DNA from: Acanthaster planci
Lineage: Eukaryota; Echinodermata; Asteroidea; Valvatida; Acanthasteridae
Direction of reading: 5' to 3'
Assembly (NCBI RefSeq): GCF_001949145.1
Contig: NW_019091691.1
Coordinates: 1-33,282 of the forward strand
DNA: 33,282 nucleotides
Shown here: piece after piece, positions 1 to 10,795 of the stretch
Numbering within the stretch: the stretch's first letter is position 1
Layout: the number at the start of each line of letters is the position of its first letter
Notes under the pieces: model-generated
The model's database searches: none
The model's input: the letters and a program-made list of their open reading frames with translations, nothing else
Told to the model about the DNA's origin: nothing
Made by a program: the position numbers and the translations under genes

Positions 1-890
1 CGACTTGGCAAGAAAATTTATGTAGTCGATCCAACTTCCTAATTCTGGTAGGTTGACTTGAAAGATAATCTATGTCAGTGAGTCGACTTCCTAATTCTAG
101 TAAGTCGACCTGGCGAGATAATCTATGTCATCAATTCTGCTTCTAAAATTCACTGTGTGGACTTGGCGGTATAAACTGTGTTGCAAGTTGACTTCATAAT
201 TCTAGTATGTCAACTTGGCGAGATAATCCATGTCATGAAGTGTACAACATGCAGGCATGAAGAGTACTCACAAGTGAATGTGACATGCAGCGTATTTTCT
301 CGCCAAGATGAGTATTCAACTAAACTCGCCAAGTTGACACAAGCAAAATCCGGAAGTAGACTTGACAACAAAAATTATCTCTCCGAGATGGCATACCGAG
401 TTCTGGAAGTAGACTTGATGACATAAAGTATCTGGTGATGTCGACTTTCTATACTTAGGAAGTCAACTTAACTACATTATTTATCTCGTTAAATCGACTC
501 AACACGCTTTATAAGTCAACTTACAAAGATAAGTTATCTCAGTATCTGAACAAGTCAGATGGCACTCACAGAGCACCGTACAAGACAATGCGTTAAAAGA
601 CAAAAGCACCTCAGGTCACATGTGCGTTTTCAAGGTGGTTTGTCAAATAATGTCATTATTCCACGTTTATGATGTCGCCATCCATGATAAATCATCTCAG
701 GATGTCGTCATCCAACTTTTACGATGTCGTCACACTGTGAAAATTTATCTCGAGGCTTCATTATCCAACTTTTAGGATGTCGTCATTCCGTGATAATTTA
801 TCTCGAAATGTCAGCAGCCCGTGGAAAATTTTCTCAGGATGTCGACATTTTACCTCTACGATGTCGTCATTCTAAGAAATTGCATTGCAG
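1..890. repeat. Decayed 52-bp satellite array
   Basis: Diverged tandem units carry the pattern GTCGAC-TTCCTAATTCTAG-..-GTCGAC-..-GCGAGATAATCTATGTCA. The anchor CTTCCTAATTCT recurs near 35, 87, 140 and 192 (steps of 52, 53 and 52). From about 660 a second subfamily with the anchor GATGTCGTCATCC or similar recurs at 671, 723 and 776 (steps of 52 and 53), so both halves appear to be one repeat family at different divergence. Copies of the TTGGCGAG core in reverse orientation occur near 300-335. Short open frames across it are not coding. Confidence 0.8.
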
Positions 891-1009
891 AATCTCAACA
901 AGTTGGATGGCTCTTCCAGAGCTCCGTAGCTTCGTATTTCTTAGTGATTCTGACTTTGTCCACTCCTTACAGCATGAGCCCCTTCCCGTAGAAAGATAGC
1001 TAACAATAT

Positions 1010-2680
1010 TTAGGCATAAAAGTCTAAAAAAGTCTAAAAAGTTCTATATCTGGCAATCGTGGTGCCATTTGAAACGGTAGTTTTCATATCTATTGATGTA
1101 AGTTTGATCTCTATATTTGCATTAGTTAGGGAAATATCCGCAAAAAGGGGAAGAGTTGTTTTCCCACTGCTTCATATTCCTGTGCGATTCTGTATCTGTC
1201 TAATTAACAACTTACTACAGTAGTGGGCGTCTGCTCCTATATTCGAGGATATTATATTATATATATTCGATTGAAATTTGTCCAAATGCAGCAGTCGTGG
1301 CGGCATATGAAAGGGCAAATATCCCTCATCCATTAATGTCAGTTTAATATTTGCTGTGGCTAGTTTCAGTATTTTGCTGTTAATATCTGTGAAAGTAGGC
1401 CAGAATTGTTGTCCTATTGCTTCGTATTTCTGTGTTATTTTACCTTTGTTCACACCTTACTGTGTTTCTTACAGCTGAACGTTAGCTCCATATATTCAAG
1501 CATAAAATGATTGAAAGCTGTTCCGATCTGGCAATCGTAGTGGCATCTGGAAAGTCACACGTTCATTCCATTGACGTAAATTTCATCTCCATATGTGGGG
1601 CAGTTAGGGAAATATCCGCAATAGAAGCCGAACATTGTTGCCCCACTGCTTCGTGTTTCTCTGCAATTCTGTCAAATGATATATCAATACTTGCAGGGAA
1701 ATATCTTCAAAGAAAGTGAGAGTTCATGTCCTACTGCTTGGTATTTTTATTAAGTTCCTTTGCCAACACTTTTTACACAAAGATGTGTCTCTTTATGAAA
1801 TAAAGGCTAAAGATACGCTAAATTTGGTAATCGTGGAAAAATCTAAAATGGTAGGCCTACATTATTCTCTATCCATGGATGCGTCTGATAACGTCTGAAA
1901 TGACCTATCTTCCCCTATCCCCTTGATCCATATTCGATGCAGTAAGGGGTAAACATATCTGCATAAGGCGAGGAAGGCTCTGGTCAGTCATGCTTCCTGA
2001 TTTGTCATTTCCCACATTGTTTCTTTGAGTTTGGTGTCAAGTAGGTTCACATTCGGTCCATCCTCGTGTTTTTTGAGAGGTTAAGTGTTTCTTTATTGAT
2101 TTAAGCAAGTTTCATTTCCATTTTAAACGGTTGGAGAAATATCCGCCACAACATTAACGGAAAATTCGGGTCAGTCATGCTTTCTATTTTGCCATTTTGC
2201 CATTGTACACGTGTTAGTTGATTTGAGTTTTATGCCAAGTGCGGTCTGTAAATCTAAGCATAAAAGTATGAAAATGGTCCTGATCGGTCAGACTTGGTGT
2301 CACTCGAGAGTTTAACTTAAATGTTCTCTATCCACTAATGCAAGTTTCATGTCCACATTTTCAAAGGTTGGCGATACGTCTGCCAATGAAGTCGAAAGTT
2401 CCTGTCAGTCAATCTTTCCATTTATTATTAACCGCGTTTGATAAAACGTTAGTTGTTCTCTTTTTCGAGCAAGGTTGGATCTCTATGTGAGCAAAAATAA
2501 TCTTAAAGTTGTGAATAAATCCGTCCTTAAACTTGTCATTACTGGTGTCAAGGGATAGATGATCTCTATCGACTAATGCAAATTTCATTTCCATTTTACT
2601 CAAGGTTGGGAAAATACTGACGAATCGAGGCGAGAGTTTGTCAATCTTGATTCCTATTTTGTTTTGTTTGAGGTTTTTGG
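1010..2680. repeat. Diverged tandem repeat, monomer about 240 bp
   Basis: A block resembling CTATCCATTAATGCAAGTTTCATTTCCA, then roughly GTTAGGGAAATATCCGC, then a CACTGCTTCGTATTTCTGTG-like segment, recurs down the region. The ATGcAAgTTT anchor falls near 1095, 1335, 1573, 1878, 2102, 2335 and 2575, giving spacings of 240, 238, 305, 224, 233 and 240. The first three copies are the most alike; later ones lose the TTCGTATTTC part. No conserved reading frame runs through the copies, so it is read as non-coding satellite. Confidence 0.75.
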
Positions 2681-2699
2681 ACTTTCCATCAACGCAATG

Positions 2700-3738
2700 T
2701 GTCAAACTCTAAGCAACTTCTTCATATTCTGTTATGAAATTCCTTACAATCCAAACAAAAAACTCAATAAACTCTGCCACTGTGAGATTAGGAAAATATA
2801 TGTCGTTCTGAAGCTCGGATACTCATCTGTGGATTCCATTGGCACAACCCACAATTCGCACAAGTAATGTAACCTCATTAAATCGAGATCTAACCATTTT
2901 AATGACGATCAGGAGTTGATTATCCATCTGGTTAACACAATTTGTATTTTGTACTCGTTCACAATCTGAATTTCTAAAATGTTGAAAAACAAATCTAAAT
3001 TTGAATTAGTGGTAGGCCAACATCACCGGAATACGTATACATGTACATCTTATAAAAAGATGATATCCAATTTCCAACATTTACTATATTTGTCTACAAA
3101 GGTCGTCACATTTTCCAACTATCACTGAAAGCCTCGACCGAAATGACCATAATTATTTACAAGTGCTTATAAAACGACTTTAATGTGTACAATTTGTTAA
3201 GCATCTGATGAACAGCTGCATCCAAAATGCACCCCTCTATCCAGTTGGTTTTGGGGTAGATAGCTTTAACAGACTCTTACTTTCATTTTATGGCCTTGTC
3301 TACTCCATACAAATCGGTGGGAATAAATATGAATTTGCTATTATAAACTTAATAGATAGCTACAACGCGGAAAATAGAACAAATTGGGTGCAAAATAAAA
3401 ATGTCTGCACGGGAGTTTCAGGGCCCATTCTGATTAGCATTGAGTTGAGTTCGCTAAAAACACGATATCTATTAAATTGTTTTCGTTGCGCTTTTGTCCA
3501 AATAATTGTTAACATTTTTGTGATCATGTCGTGATCTGTATTTAAGAATTTTAAGTGCTAAGTTTTTTTTTTCATGCTTAAATAAAAAACGCTTGACTTT
3601 CATCTGTGACTTTCAATAGATTAATTCACAGAAAATCTTGACTCCTAATTGGTTGTAGACAAGTAACAACAAGATTATTGTATGTGTGTGCTCTTTCTTA
3701 CCCTTTGGCAGTGATGAGAGTCGATTGATCAAGCTAGA
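2700..3738. other. Intergenic, no gene seen
   Basis: AT-rich sequence between the satellites and the 3' end of gene A. The open frames here (the longest is 108 codons at 3208-3534) show no domain, no splice context and no similarity to anything else in the window. Confidence 0.5.
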
Positions 3739-3744
3739 TTTATT
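3739..3744 (-). terminator. Candidate polyadenylation signal of gene A
   Basis: TTTATT on the plus strand reads AATAAA on the minus strand, 164 nt past the gene A stop codon. No cleavage site can be proved from sequence. Confidence 0.45.
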
Positions 3745-3907
3745 TTTAAGCACTGAGTCCGTGACGAGAAGCATACTCTGGCCTGATTACAGCAGGTCCA
3801 AGATGGATCAAAGCGATTCGAAATCAGCAAACAGTACATAGCTGAAGATATTAGGCCGTGAAACCTTTCCTGAATAAAGTATCCCAGAGCATGACTTCAA
3901 GGAACTC

Positions 3908-6900
3908 TTAATCGAAGTCGTTAATGGGTCTGTCAGAGGACCTATCGAAAGTCTCAAAAGAGAGAAAGTCATCCGGGGAGAAAAAGTCCTGACGATAGGA
4001 CTCTTCATCATCCTTGCCATCGGCTCCGTCATCGGACTCGCCATCAGTCCCGTCATCGAACTCTTCATCAGCTCCGTCATCAAACTCTCGTTCATTCCCG
4101 TCATCGGACTCATCATCGGACTCGTCCTCGGACTCGAAATCAATAGTGCTTTTCCGTACCTCAGAAATGTGTCTCCTGTCTTGTTTCGTCAGAGAGCAGC
4201 CACTCACTCTGAGCATAAGGACATGCTCCATCTGTCTTAGACTGTGAGCCCATGCTTCAGCTGAACCTCGTAACCACCTATTTCCTTCAAGACTGAGCTC
4301 TTCCAAAGTCGGCAGTTGAGCCACTGCCGTAGCGAGGTGTACCATATCAGTGCTCTCCAGACCACATCTGCTCAAGTTCAGGCGAACAACGTGCACCATT
4401 TTGTGTAGGCTGGGAGCCCACATTTTTGCCTGGCCCCCCAACGACCAGTTTCTTTCCAGGCTCAGCTCCTCCAAAGCTGGCATTTGACTAAGTGCAGCGG
4501 CAAGGGGCTCAATATCGCTTAATCGCAGTTCACATCCACATAAATTCAGGCGAGCGACGTGCACCATCTCCTTCAGACAAGGAGCCCACGTTTTGGCAGA
4601 GCCCCCTAAAGGCGTATTTCCCAGCAGACTGATATCTGTCACAGTTGGCATTTGACCCAGTGCTGCGGCAATGTGTACGATGTCTGCGCTCTGCAGTGAA
4701 TCATCTCTGAGCTCAAACTCCTCAAGGTGCGTCAGATTTAGTAGGAGCGGCGTCCATAACGCTGCTGAACCACTCAGACCGTGAATGCCCCAGAGGTGCA
4801 GGCCGACCAAGTTCCGCTGTTTAGCTAACGACTGTAGAATATCTGCCATGTTCTCACCGGCTAACGAATAGGCTTCAATGACCGCGTGAATGCCACTTCC
4901 CGATGACGAAACACCCATCCTCCTTCCCGGAGTAGAGAAAACACATTGCATCAGATTAACCATGCAACAAGTCGCTTCGGCTAGGTATCCGATGTCGTTA
5001 GACTCTATGCCACAGAGCTTCATTTCTAACATCTTCAAAAAGATCATTCTCTTCAAACTAGCCGCCCACGTTTCTGCCTGACCACCCAAGGCCTGATTGC
5101 AGGAAAGGTCAAGGTAAGTTAGGTTTGACAGCCGCTCAACCGAGGAGGCAATATGTGGCATATCTTGTGTGCATATGTTACAATCACTCAAGTTGAGGAT
5201 CTCAATGTTTCTTAGGAATCTCAACTGGGGAGCCCAGATGTTTGCGGTGCCGCCCAGTTCCCTATTATCCGGAAAACCGAGACGTTTTAATGTCAAGTTT
5301 GCTTTATGAACAGACGATAGCATGCGATTCACACAGTCACCAGTTAGTGCACACGAGAATAAAACAAGGTCTTTCAAATGTTTCATTCCCGTCAAACAGG
5401 ACGCAAAGACCTTGCTGAATCTTGACAAGTTAACCCCCTCAAATCCCAATGCACGTACCCGCGCAAGGTAAACTCCTCCGTTGGCATGTTTAGATACATT
5501 CTCCAAAAAGTACATGAGAGAGTTCAGCGAGTCATTATCATAGTTGATGTCCTTCATTACTTCCTTAATGAACTGATCGACGAAGTCAACTGATACTAAA
5601 TTGGTCGATTGACTCTCGTAATAGCAGCTCAGGGCTAACTTGGCCGTTGAGTGTCTGTGCTCATACGCTTTCTTGCAAAGTGCGTCTAATACGTATCTTG
5701 TGCATTGCTCATTGTTTCCACAGCAGAAGCGCAACATGTACTCAAAAGCACATGGATTGACTATGTTTTCAAGTATCTGCTGAAATTTTCCACCGTCCTT
5801 GCTTACTAGACTCTGACAGTATCTAGCAGCACAGCACTCTTGAAATGTCTTGTGAATAAACTGCACATTGTTGTGCGTGTCAAGCCACTTGATGACCCTC
5901 TGGCTTGTGAGAATACCAGCTTGTATAGCCTTGTCCAACACAATTTTATCAAACTCCCCTTCTCGAAACGACAGTCTCTGCTCGGGAGAAATCAACCCTT
6001 CTAAAGCAACCTTGCCAACAGCAGTTGCTACTCCCCTCACAACCACTTCTATATCCCGCTTAGAGGCTCGCGGCATCTTTCTTCGAAATATGTATTCCAT
6101 TGCCTCATTGTATAGTTTTGACAGGGTATCTGGTAGCCGTGCCTCGTCCCTCCACAAAAGAGACATCAGCAACAGCAGCATTGGACTCTTTGCCAAATCA
6201 GAAAGTACACTTGATGACCGAATCCTCTCAAGAAGTCCCTCTGCCTTATCAAGATCTTCTGAATAAAATCGTCTCACATATTGCTTTACATCTTCCTGAT
6301 CAAATCCCAAAACTTCGATACGGGTGAAAGGTTTTTCAACGAGTGATTTACTCGTCAAGTCAGCGACATGCGAGGGGCGTGTTGTTACAACCACAAACCA
6401 GTCTTGGCCAACTTTTCGATTAAGCGTTTTTAAAACAGATCCAAATTTGTTAGGGTCACGTTTGGTTGTCCGAAATTCATCAAAGCCATCCAGCAGAATG
6501 AGCACACGAGAGGACGTGTCTTTGCTATACACGAATGATTTCAAATCCCGCTTGTCAACGGTCGTGTCGTGAGTTAAAAGCTGATCAAACACGGCCTCAA
6601 CAAGATCAGACGTCTGATCCAGGGCGGACATCCTCAGAACAAACAACAATGTAAACTGTTTGAGTATTTCTAAGCCAACGGCCCAATCATAGGCAATTTT
6701 GTCAATAATGGTTGACTTCCCTAAACCAGCTAACCCACATAAAATGGCACGCTTAACCACTCTCCCCTCTTTCGTCTTTATGACAAAAATGTCCTCAAAC
6801 TTTTCAACATCTACTGTGATGTCACTCCGGCCATCCCTTTTCAAGAATAACTTCGTATACATATCCTTGATATGTTTCATGTCATCATCGACCCACGGGA

Positions 6901-7002
6901 GCAACTGCACAAAGCTACCGGTAGTCGTGTACCGTACATCCAATTCTCTCCTGCACTGAATGGCCGCCTCTTGTGCCCTGGATTTCGCTCTTCCCACCGT
7001 GA
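3908..7002 (-). CDS. Gene A terminal exon: NACHT-LRR with acidic tail
   Basis: This large 3' exon encodes 1,030 residues of a NOD-like receptor; numbering is from the Val codon at 6997. A short TTGSFVQLLPWVDDD motif precedes the NACHT, the ATPase switch that drives oligomerisation. Walker A GLAGLGKST is at 88-96 (Lys94), Walker B LLDGFDEF at 168-175 and a sensor-1-like VVTTRP at 203-208. A winged-helix-type FIHKTFQE motif lies near 380. Ribonuclease-inhibitor-type LRRs run from about 535 to 945, with the signature LGGxAxxWAPxL near 581, 637, 741, 797, 853 and 909. Residues 953-1029 are Asp/Glu-rich. The exon begins after the acceptor TTTTTTACAG at 7003, in phase 1. It has no ATG of its own at the 5' end (6997 is GTG), so upstream exons must supply the start. 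The ligand is unknown. Confidence 0.92.
4008..4135 (-). repeat. 15-bp in-frame repeat coding the acidic tail
   Basis: Degenerate 15-bp units of the type GATGACGGAGxxGAG-like encode DDGxD/E pentapeptides in the tail of gene A. Because the period is a multiple of three, all frames on both strands stay open, which makes spurious Ser/Pro-rich and Met/Ser-rich frames here. Confidence 0.75.
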
Positions 7003-7912
7003 CTGTAAAAAATTACATTATGATTGATGTATTAAGTTTATAGCTGGATAATTAAAATAAAAAAATGTGTGCCTGGCAAATCTTTCACGTTCTTTAACGT
7101 GCTTTAAACTTGTGACTTATCAACCACATAATAAACATTAACAAATGCCGTTTTAGTCAGAGAGTCAAATGACGTCAACAAATAATAAATTTCCAAGGAT
7201 TTGTTCAGGAATTTTACTTTCATTCTCCTGGATACCCCCGTCCATTTTGTGGTATATTCCTTGTTCAACTACTAGTACAGAAGAATCTTTTTATGTGAAC
7301 TTGACGCACGCATGGCAGGTTTTGCGAACACATACTCTCGACCAATAGGAATGCATTAAACTATCTGGTATCCAGATGCCAAAGAGTTTATACACAGCGG
7401 GCATCATCAAATCGGAGCTGACATTATCAAAGAAATGTTCAAGATCAATCACATTGCTCTGACGTAAAATGGTTATTTAACAGGGAATTGGTCATCGTTA
7501 GTGACATCATGACTAACGTGGTAGCTCCTCTATGCATTTGTTAAAAAAGTCATTTAGGAAATCATTTCCATCGCAAGTATGCTCAGAGTAAAAAACAAAT
7601 GCGTCGACGAGGGCGATAAATAAATCTCGCAATTTGATAGTGTCACAATACGGCTCTCGTTCCCAAGAGTGTCTTAACATTAGTCTTAACATTGTCAACG
7701 GCCATATTAGGGGTTATATAGCAAAGGAAAAACAAAAACAAACAAAACAAAACAAAAACAAAAAACAAACAGGTAAATGAGTTAAATGGCCTCTGCCTGA
7801 AATTGACCAGGACCTTAATCCGATTCAATTTGGGACGGTTCAACTTCATCATTAGATCCAGGGTTGATCAACATTGTTGATTGAAAACCAGTTCAAATTA
7901 ACTTTACACTAC
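7003..7912 (-). other. Gene A intron between linker 2 and NACHT exon
   Basis: It is bounded by the donor ACAG|GTAGTG (7912) and the acceptor TTTTTTACAG (7003). It holds an A/C-rich microsatellite at about 7725-7775, with units such as AAAAC. A 61-codon minus-strand open frame at 7513-7698 ends in a stop and has no convincing splice sites; I do not recognise it. Confidence 0.6.
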
Positions 7913-7996
7913 CTGTAGTCATTCTCTGCGTCTTTAACTCGCTCTTGCATTGAATGACAGCCTCTTGCGGACTGGATGTTGCGCTTCCTTCCTCCA
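7913..7996 (-). CDS. Gene A linker exon 2 (duplicate of NACHT-exon start)
   Basis: An 84-bp symmetric phase 1-1 exon between the acceptor TATTTTAG and the donor ACAG|GTAGTG, encoding 27 residues. Its PQEAVIQCKSELKTQRMTTG (last Gly split across the junction) matches AQEAAIQCRRELDVRYTTTG at the beginning of the next exon. It is therefore a local duplication of the segment just before the NACHT. Spliced in, it would give two copies of this motif in tandem; skipped, the frame is preserved. The function of the motif is not known to me. Confidence 0.7.
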
Positions 7997-8468
7997 CTAA
8001 AATAGAACAATACTCAACATAAAAAGATGGATTTGCGGCAGCAGTGGTAATAGTACCTTCACCAGATAATCGCCGAGGTCGAAAAAGATTTCCTCGGGAT
8101 AATTCTCGAATATCTTCTTTGTTGCAAAGTTAACGTTGGACATCTGTTTCTGAGCTTAAATTTCTACAATACAATTCTAATACAAGGGTTCTCGAAATGC
8201 GGTAACAATTCAGAAACTGTTTCAAAAGGTGGTTACACACACGACATGAAAGGATTTTACAGTTCGTTTTTCGAACATTCAGACTACTAAAACTAGACAT
8301 TGCTATTAAACATCTTCTTTTTATTAGTTCACGTTTATTTGTAGGTATATGTAATTTAACTGTGTATTCTCAGTTGCAAACTTATCCGAAAATTTTGAGT
8401 ATGCTGTCTGTTTTTGCTAGAGGGGAATGGAAAAAGTACGAACCTAAAATGACTCTTTTAATATTTAC

Positions 8469-9314
8469 CTGGACAACTGTGTGTCACAGTCACATTTTGA
8501 ACAAAGTTCAAAGTGGGTTGGTGAACTGGTGCCAGGAAAATGGGATTATTCGTGCCATGGACATTTATGTTATCCATGGACACCGGCGGCGCAGATTCGT
8601 GGCTGTGCAAGGCAGACAATGGCGACGTTGTTCCCAGTTGGGCCACAGAATGCAAGGTTTCCTGAACTGGCTTTGCAATCTCCTTCATCTGTTGGTCAAA
8701 TGGTAAGAGCTCCTTCACCGCCACTTCATCTTGTATCGAAACCCGACTTCTCTGTACGTTGTCCATCGGCGTCTCTCCTGTTTCCTCTTGCCTGGACCTC
8801 TTTACTCCGTTGTTCTCGAGTAATGGCATCACTCTCTTTAACGGGACCTGAGACTCTACGACAGGTGCTTGCTGTTTCATCTCGGAGGGTGGCGTTTCTG
8901 AACGTGCAGTCTTCCGTTGCCGATGTCTGTACTCTTCCAATGATGGCATTTCCTTTTGCACGCCCTGCAGTATTTCCTCTCGAGCGTGCTCCTCATTTCG
9001 ATGGGTGTTTCCTTGAGCATAAACCTGCTCTTGTCTCTGTTCCTGCCCCACCAACGTTAGAGTTTCCTTCACAACGCTATGTTCTTTTATTCCCGGGTAT
9101 TCTTCAATTTGGGGCTGAGATCTGTCTCGACCATCCGGCTGCTTTTTTGCCAAGCTCTCTTCCTCCGATAATGTCCCTTTCTTGACTTTCTGCCTTATTC
9201 CTGCGTTCTCGTGCAATTCTGGTTGTAGTGTAGTTGCCTGATCTTGTTTTTCTGTCTCATTCCTGTTTGTTTCTGCCAAACATTTTGAGGAAGTTTCTTG
9301 TTCCTGACATGCTT
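8469..9314 (-). CDS. Gene A linker exon 1, charged low-complexity
   Basis: An 846-bp phase 1-1 exon (acceptor TTTTTGTTTCAG, donor TGTCCAG|GTAAATAT) encodes 281 residues between the Death domain and the NACHT. The open frame is continuous from the acceptor; there is no ATG at its start. It is rich in Glu, Gln, Lys and Arg through about residue 190 and ends in a more hydrophobic segment (NNPIFLAPVHQPTLNFVQNV). No folded domain is recognised; a flexible or partly helical spacer is the likely role. A KRSRQEE basic patch could be a nuclear-localisation-like motif (inference). The stretch TLQPELHENAG resembles the unit of the 54-bp tandem repeat upstream at 10186-10350. Confidence 0.75.
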
Positions 9315-9701
9315 CTGAAACAAAAAGCCGATAAAACAGGCGAAGTGATTAACATCAGAAGTATCTGCCGTATAATTCGCTGCATAAATTTGACTCCAGA
9401 GCGTTCAATATATTTTTGATGGACAAAAAGGCATGAACGTCTGGGGCTATTCTGTCTTCCAGTTTAATTAAGTTAAATAAAGGGTTAAATTTGGAGGGAG
9501 GTTTGAAGCTGCTACTAACCCAGAAGGGGGAGGGGTATACTCAATACTGGCGGACGGATCTTTCACGTTGCAGGCTTTGTGGTGTCAAACACGCATTTGT
9601 CAGAGGCTGAACGTGGGCACCTTTCCTCCCACTCTGTGTCCATTCCGTCAGGTTTTGGCACTGTCTATCCTCGATTGAATCCACTTGAAACATGTACTTA
9701 C

Positions 9702-9962
9702 CTGGTACCAATATGGACAGCTCATCAAACCCGATTTTATCCAATGCGCCTCTCAAAATATTCATTCCTTCTCCATACTTTGCTTGCTTCCTCCACCATG
9801 ACAGTAGCATCAGCTGGCTGCACTGCTTGCTGTCTTTGGAGGCAGTTTGAATTTGTTTGATTTCTGCTTTCACTATTCCAAGGCGCTGGGCCAGTACCTC
9901 CCAGAATTCGTAGACTTTCGAAGACAAGTCCTTAAGAAACTGATCATCAGTCTCGTCTTTGT
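9702..9962 (-). CDS. Gene A Death-domain exon
   Basis: A 261-bp phase 1-1 exon encodes 86 residues, the usual size of a Death domain. Acceptor: CCTTTTTTTTCAG at 9963. Donor: ACCAG|GTAAGTA at 9701. Family hallmarks are visible: an N-terminal acidic helix, then FWEVLAQRLGI, then IKQIQTASKD, then LMLLSWWRKQ with the Trp expected in helix 5, and a final helix around ILRGALDKIGFDEL. Death domains assemble with other Death-fold proteins to recruit kinases or caspases. Here it sits after the Ubl and before the NACHT linkers, as the effector module of the receptor. All junction phases match its neighbours. I find no counterpart in gene B. Confidence 0.88.
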
Positions 9963-10147
9963 CTGAAAAAAAGGAACACAAGTTTTTCAACAGTATAGCA
10001 CTGGTGCCGGTGCCTGTATACCTTGAACGCTTTGTAAATTGAAGCTAAACAAGGATCTTGAGAAAGGAAGAAAAAGGACTGTTAAATGTGAAAAGATTAA
10101 TGTGCTGACACGGTTTAAGGGTCACGGCAGTCGCTGTCCCGTTATAC

Positions 10148-10357
10148 TGGCGGAGTATCTTGCAAAGACGGCGTATTGAATCCTGTTCTTTGGGGCGTCC
10201 TGTAATTCTGGTTGATACAGGTATGTTTCTTGTTTCTTGTTCCCCGGAGCCTTCTGCAATTCTGGTTGATACGCACATGTTTCTTGTTTCTTGTAGTGTG
10301 GGGTCTCCTGTAATTCTGGTTGATACATGCATTTTTCTTGTTTCTTACTTCTCATGC
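10148..10357 (-). CDS. Possible optional exon: three 18-residue repeats
   Basis: An open frame holds three copies of a motif of the form KKQETxxYQPELQxAPxN. A weak acceptor (AATTGATAAAG, 10358) and a weak donor (CCGCCA|GTATAA, 10147) would give a 210-bp phase 1-1 exon that fits between the Ubl and Death exons without breaking frame. Both sites are poor, so it may be just an intronic minisatellite. Confidence 0.35.
10186..10350 (-). repeat. 54-bp tandem repeat, three copies
   Basis: AATTCTGGTTGATA on the plus strand recurs at 10204, 10258 and 10312, an exact 54-bp period. The copies are closely alike. A diverged single copy lies inside linker exon 1 near 9205-9260 (TGCAATTCTGGTTG, then CTTGTTTTTCTG). 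Confidence 0.9.
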
Positions 10358-10695
10358 CTTTATCAATTGGTGTAAGGTTGAACAATTACTGATTTTTCGA
10401 TAGGCATACTCCCTGAAATATTTTACAGGAAAATGGAAGATGTGAGCGATCGAAATTAGAGGTGTCTTTGCTGGATGTGTTACTTGGAATTTTTTAATAA
10501 AAGTACTTCCGCCGGTAATTTGATCTCGTTAAAGTTGTATTAGCATAACTATTTGTAACTAAAGAAATGAAGCTTATTATTATTCGTAGTCTGTTTTCAT
10601 TGCTTAGAATTTTTTTACTATCGCAAGGAATCACCACAGAATAACCGATTCTTTTCGTGTCATTTTCTCGGTTAATCTATCTAATGCCAATTTAC

Positions 10696-10795
10696 CTTTT
10701 GGTCCACCTCCCAGGAGGCCACCAGTTGATAGATGGAGAAAGATGTTCTCATCCTGCTGAATGCCACAGTCATTGAGTGTAAGCGAGTCGATGAG
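10696..10795 (-). CDS. Gene A Ubl exon 2 (C-terminal half)
   Basis: A 100-bp exon, phase 0 in and phase 1 out, between the acceptor TCGGACAG and the donor CAAAAG|GTAAATTG. It encodes LIDSLTLNDCGIQQDENIFL, then HLSTGGLLGGGPK. This matches the second half of ubiquitin folds (a DYxIQxExTLHL-like strand ending in a Gly-rich tail). The start is chosen because two paralogous exons in gene B begin at the same Leu after TTTCCAG-type acceptors. The LLGGG tail recalls the ubiquitin C-terminus but is followed by more coding sequence. Confidence 0.85.

Noticed and set aside
1-890. CRISPR-like array
   Set aside because: Repeats are diverged and contiguous without unique equal-length spacers, and the genome is eukaryotic.
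4014-4247. Ser/Pro-rich plus-strand frame
   Set aside because: Antisense shadow of the 15-bp acidic repeat, whose period keeps all frames open.
6995-6997. Start of the gene A NACHT exon as a translation start
   Set aside because: The codon is GTG, and an acceptor lies five bases upstream; it is an internal exon boundary.
7513-7698. 61-codon frame in the intron before the NACHT exon
   Set aside because: Protein-like composition but terminates in a stop and lacks convincing splice sites or homology within the window.
8481-9185. 234-codon plus-strand frame
   Set aside because: Antisense to linker exon 1, which has matching splice sites and phases; no domain in the plus-strand reading.
10160-10375. 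Plus-strand repeats of VILVDTxMFLVSCS
   Set aside because: Opposite-strand reading of the 54-bp array; the minus reading is related to the linker exon, this one to nothing.
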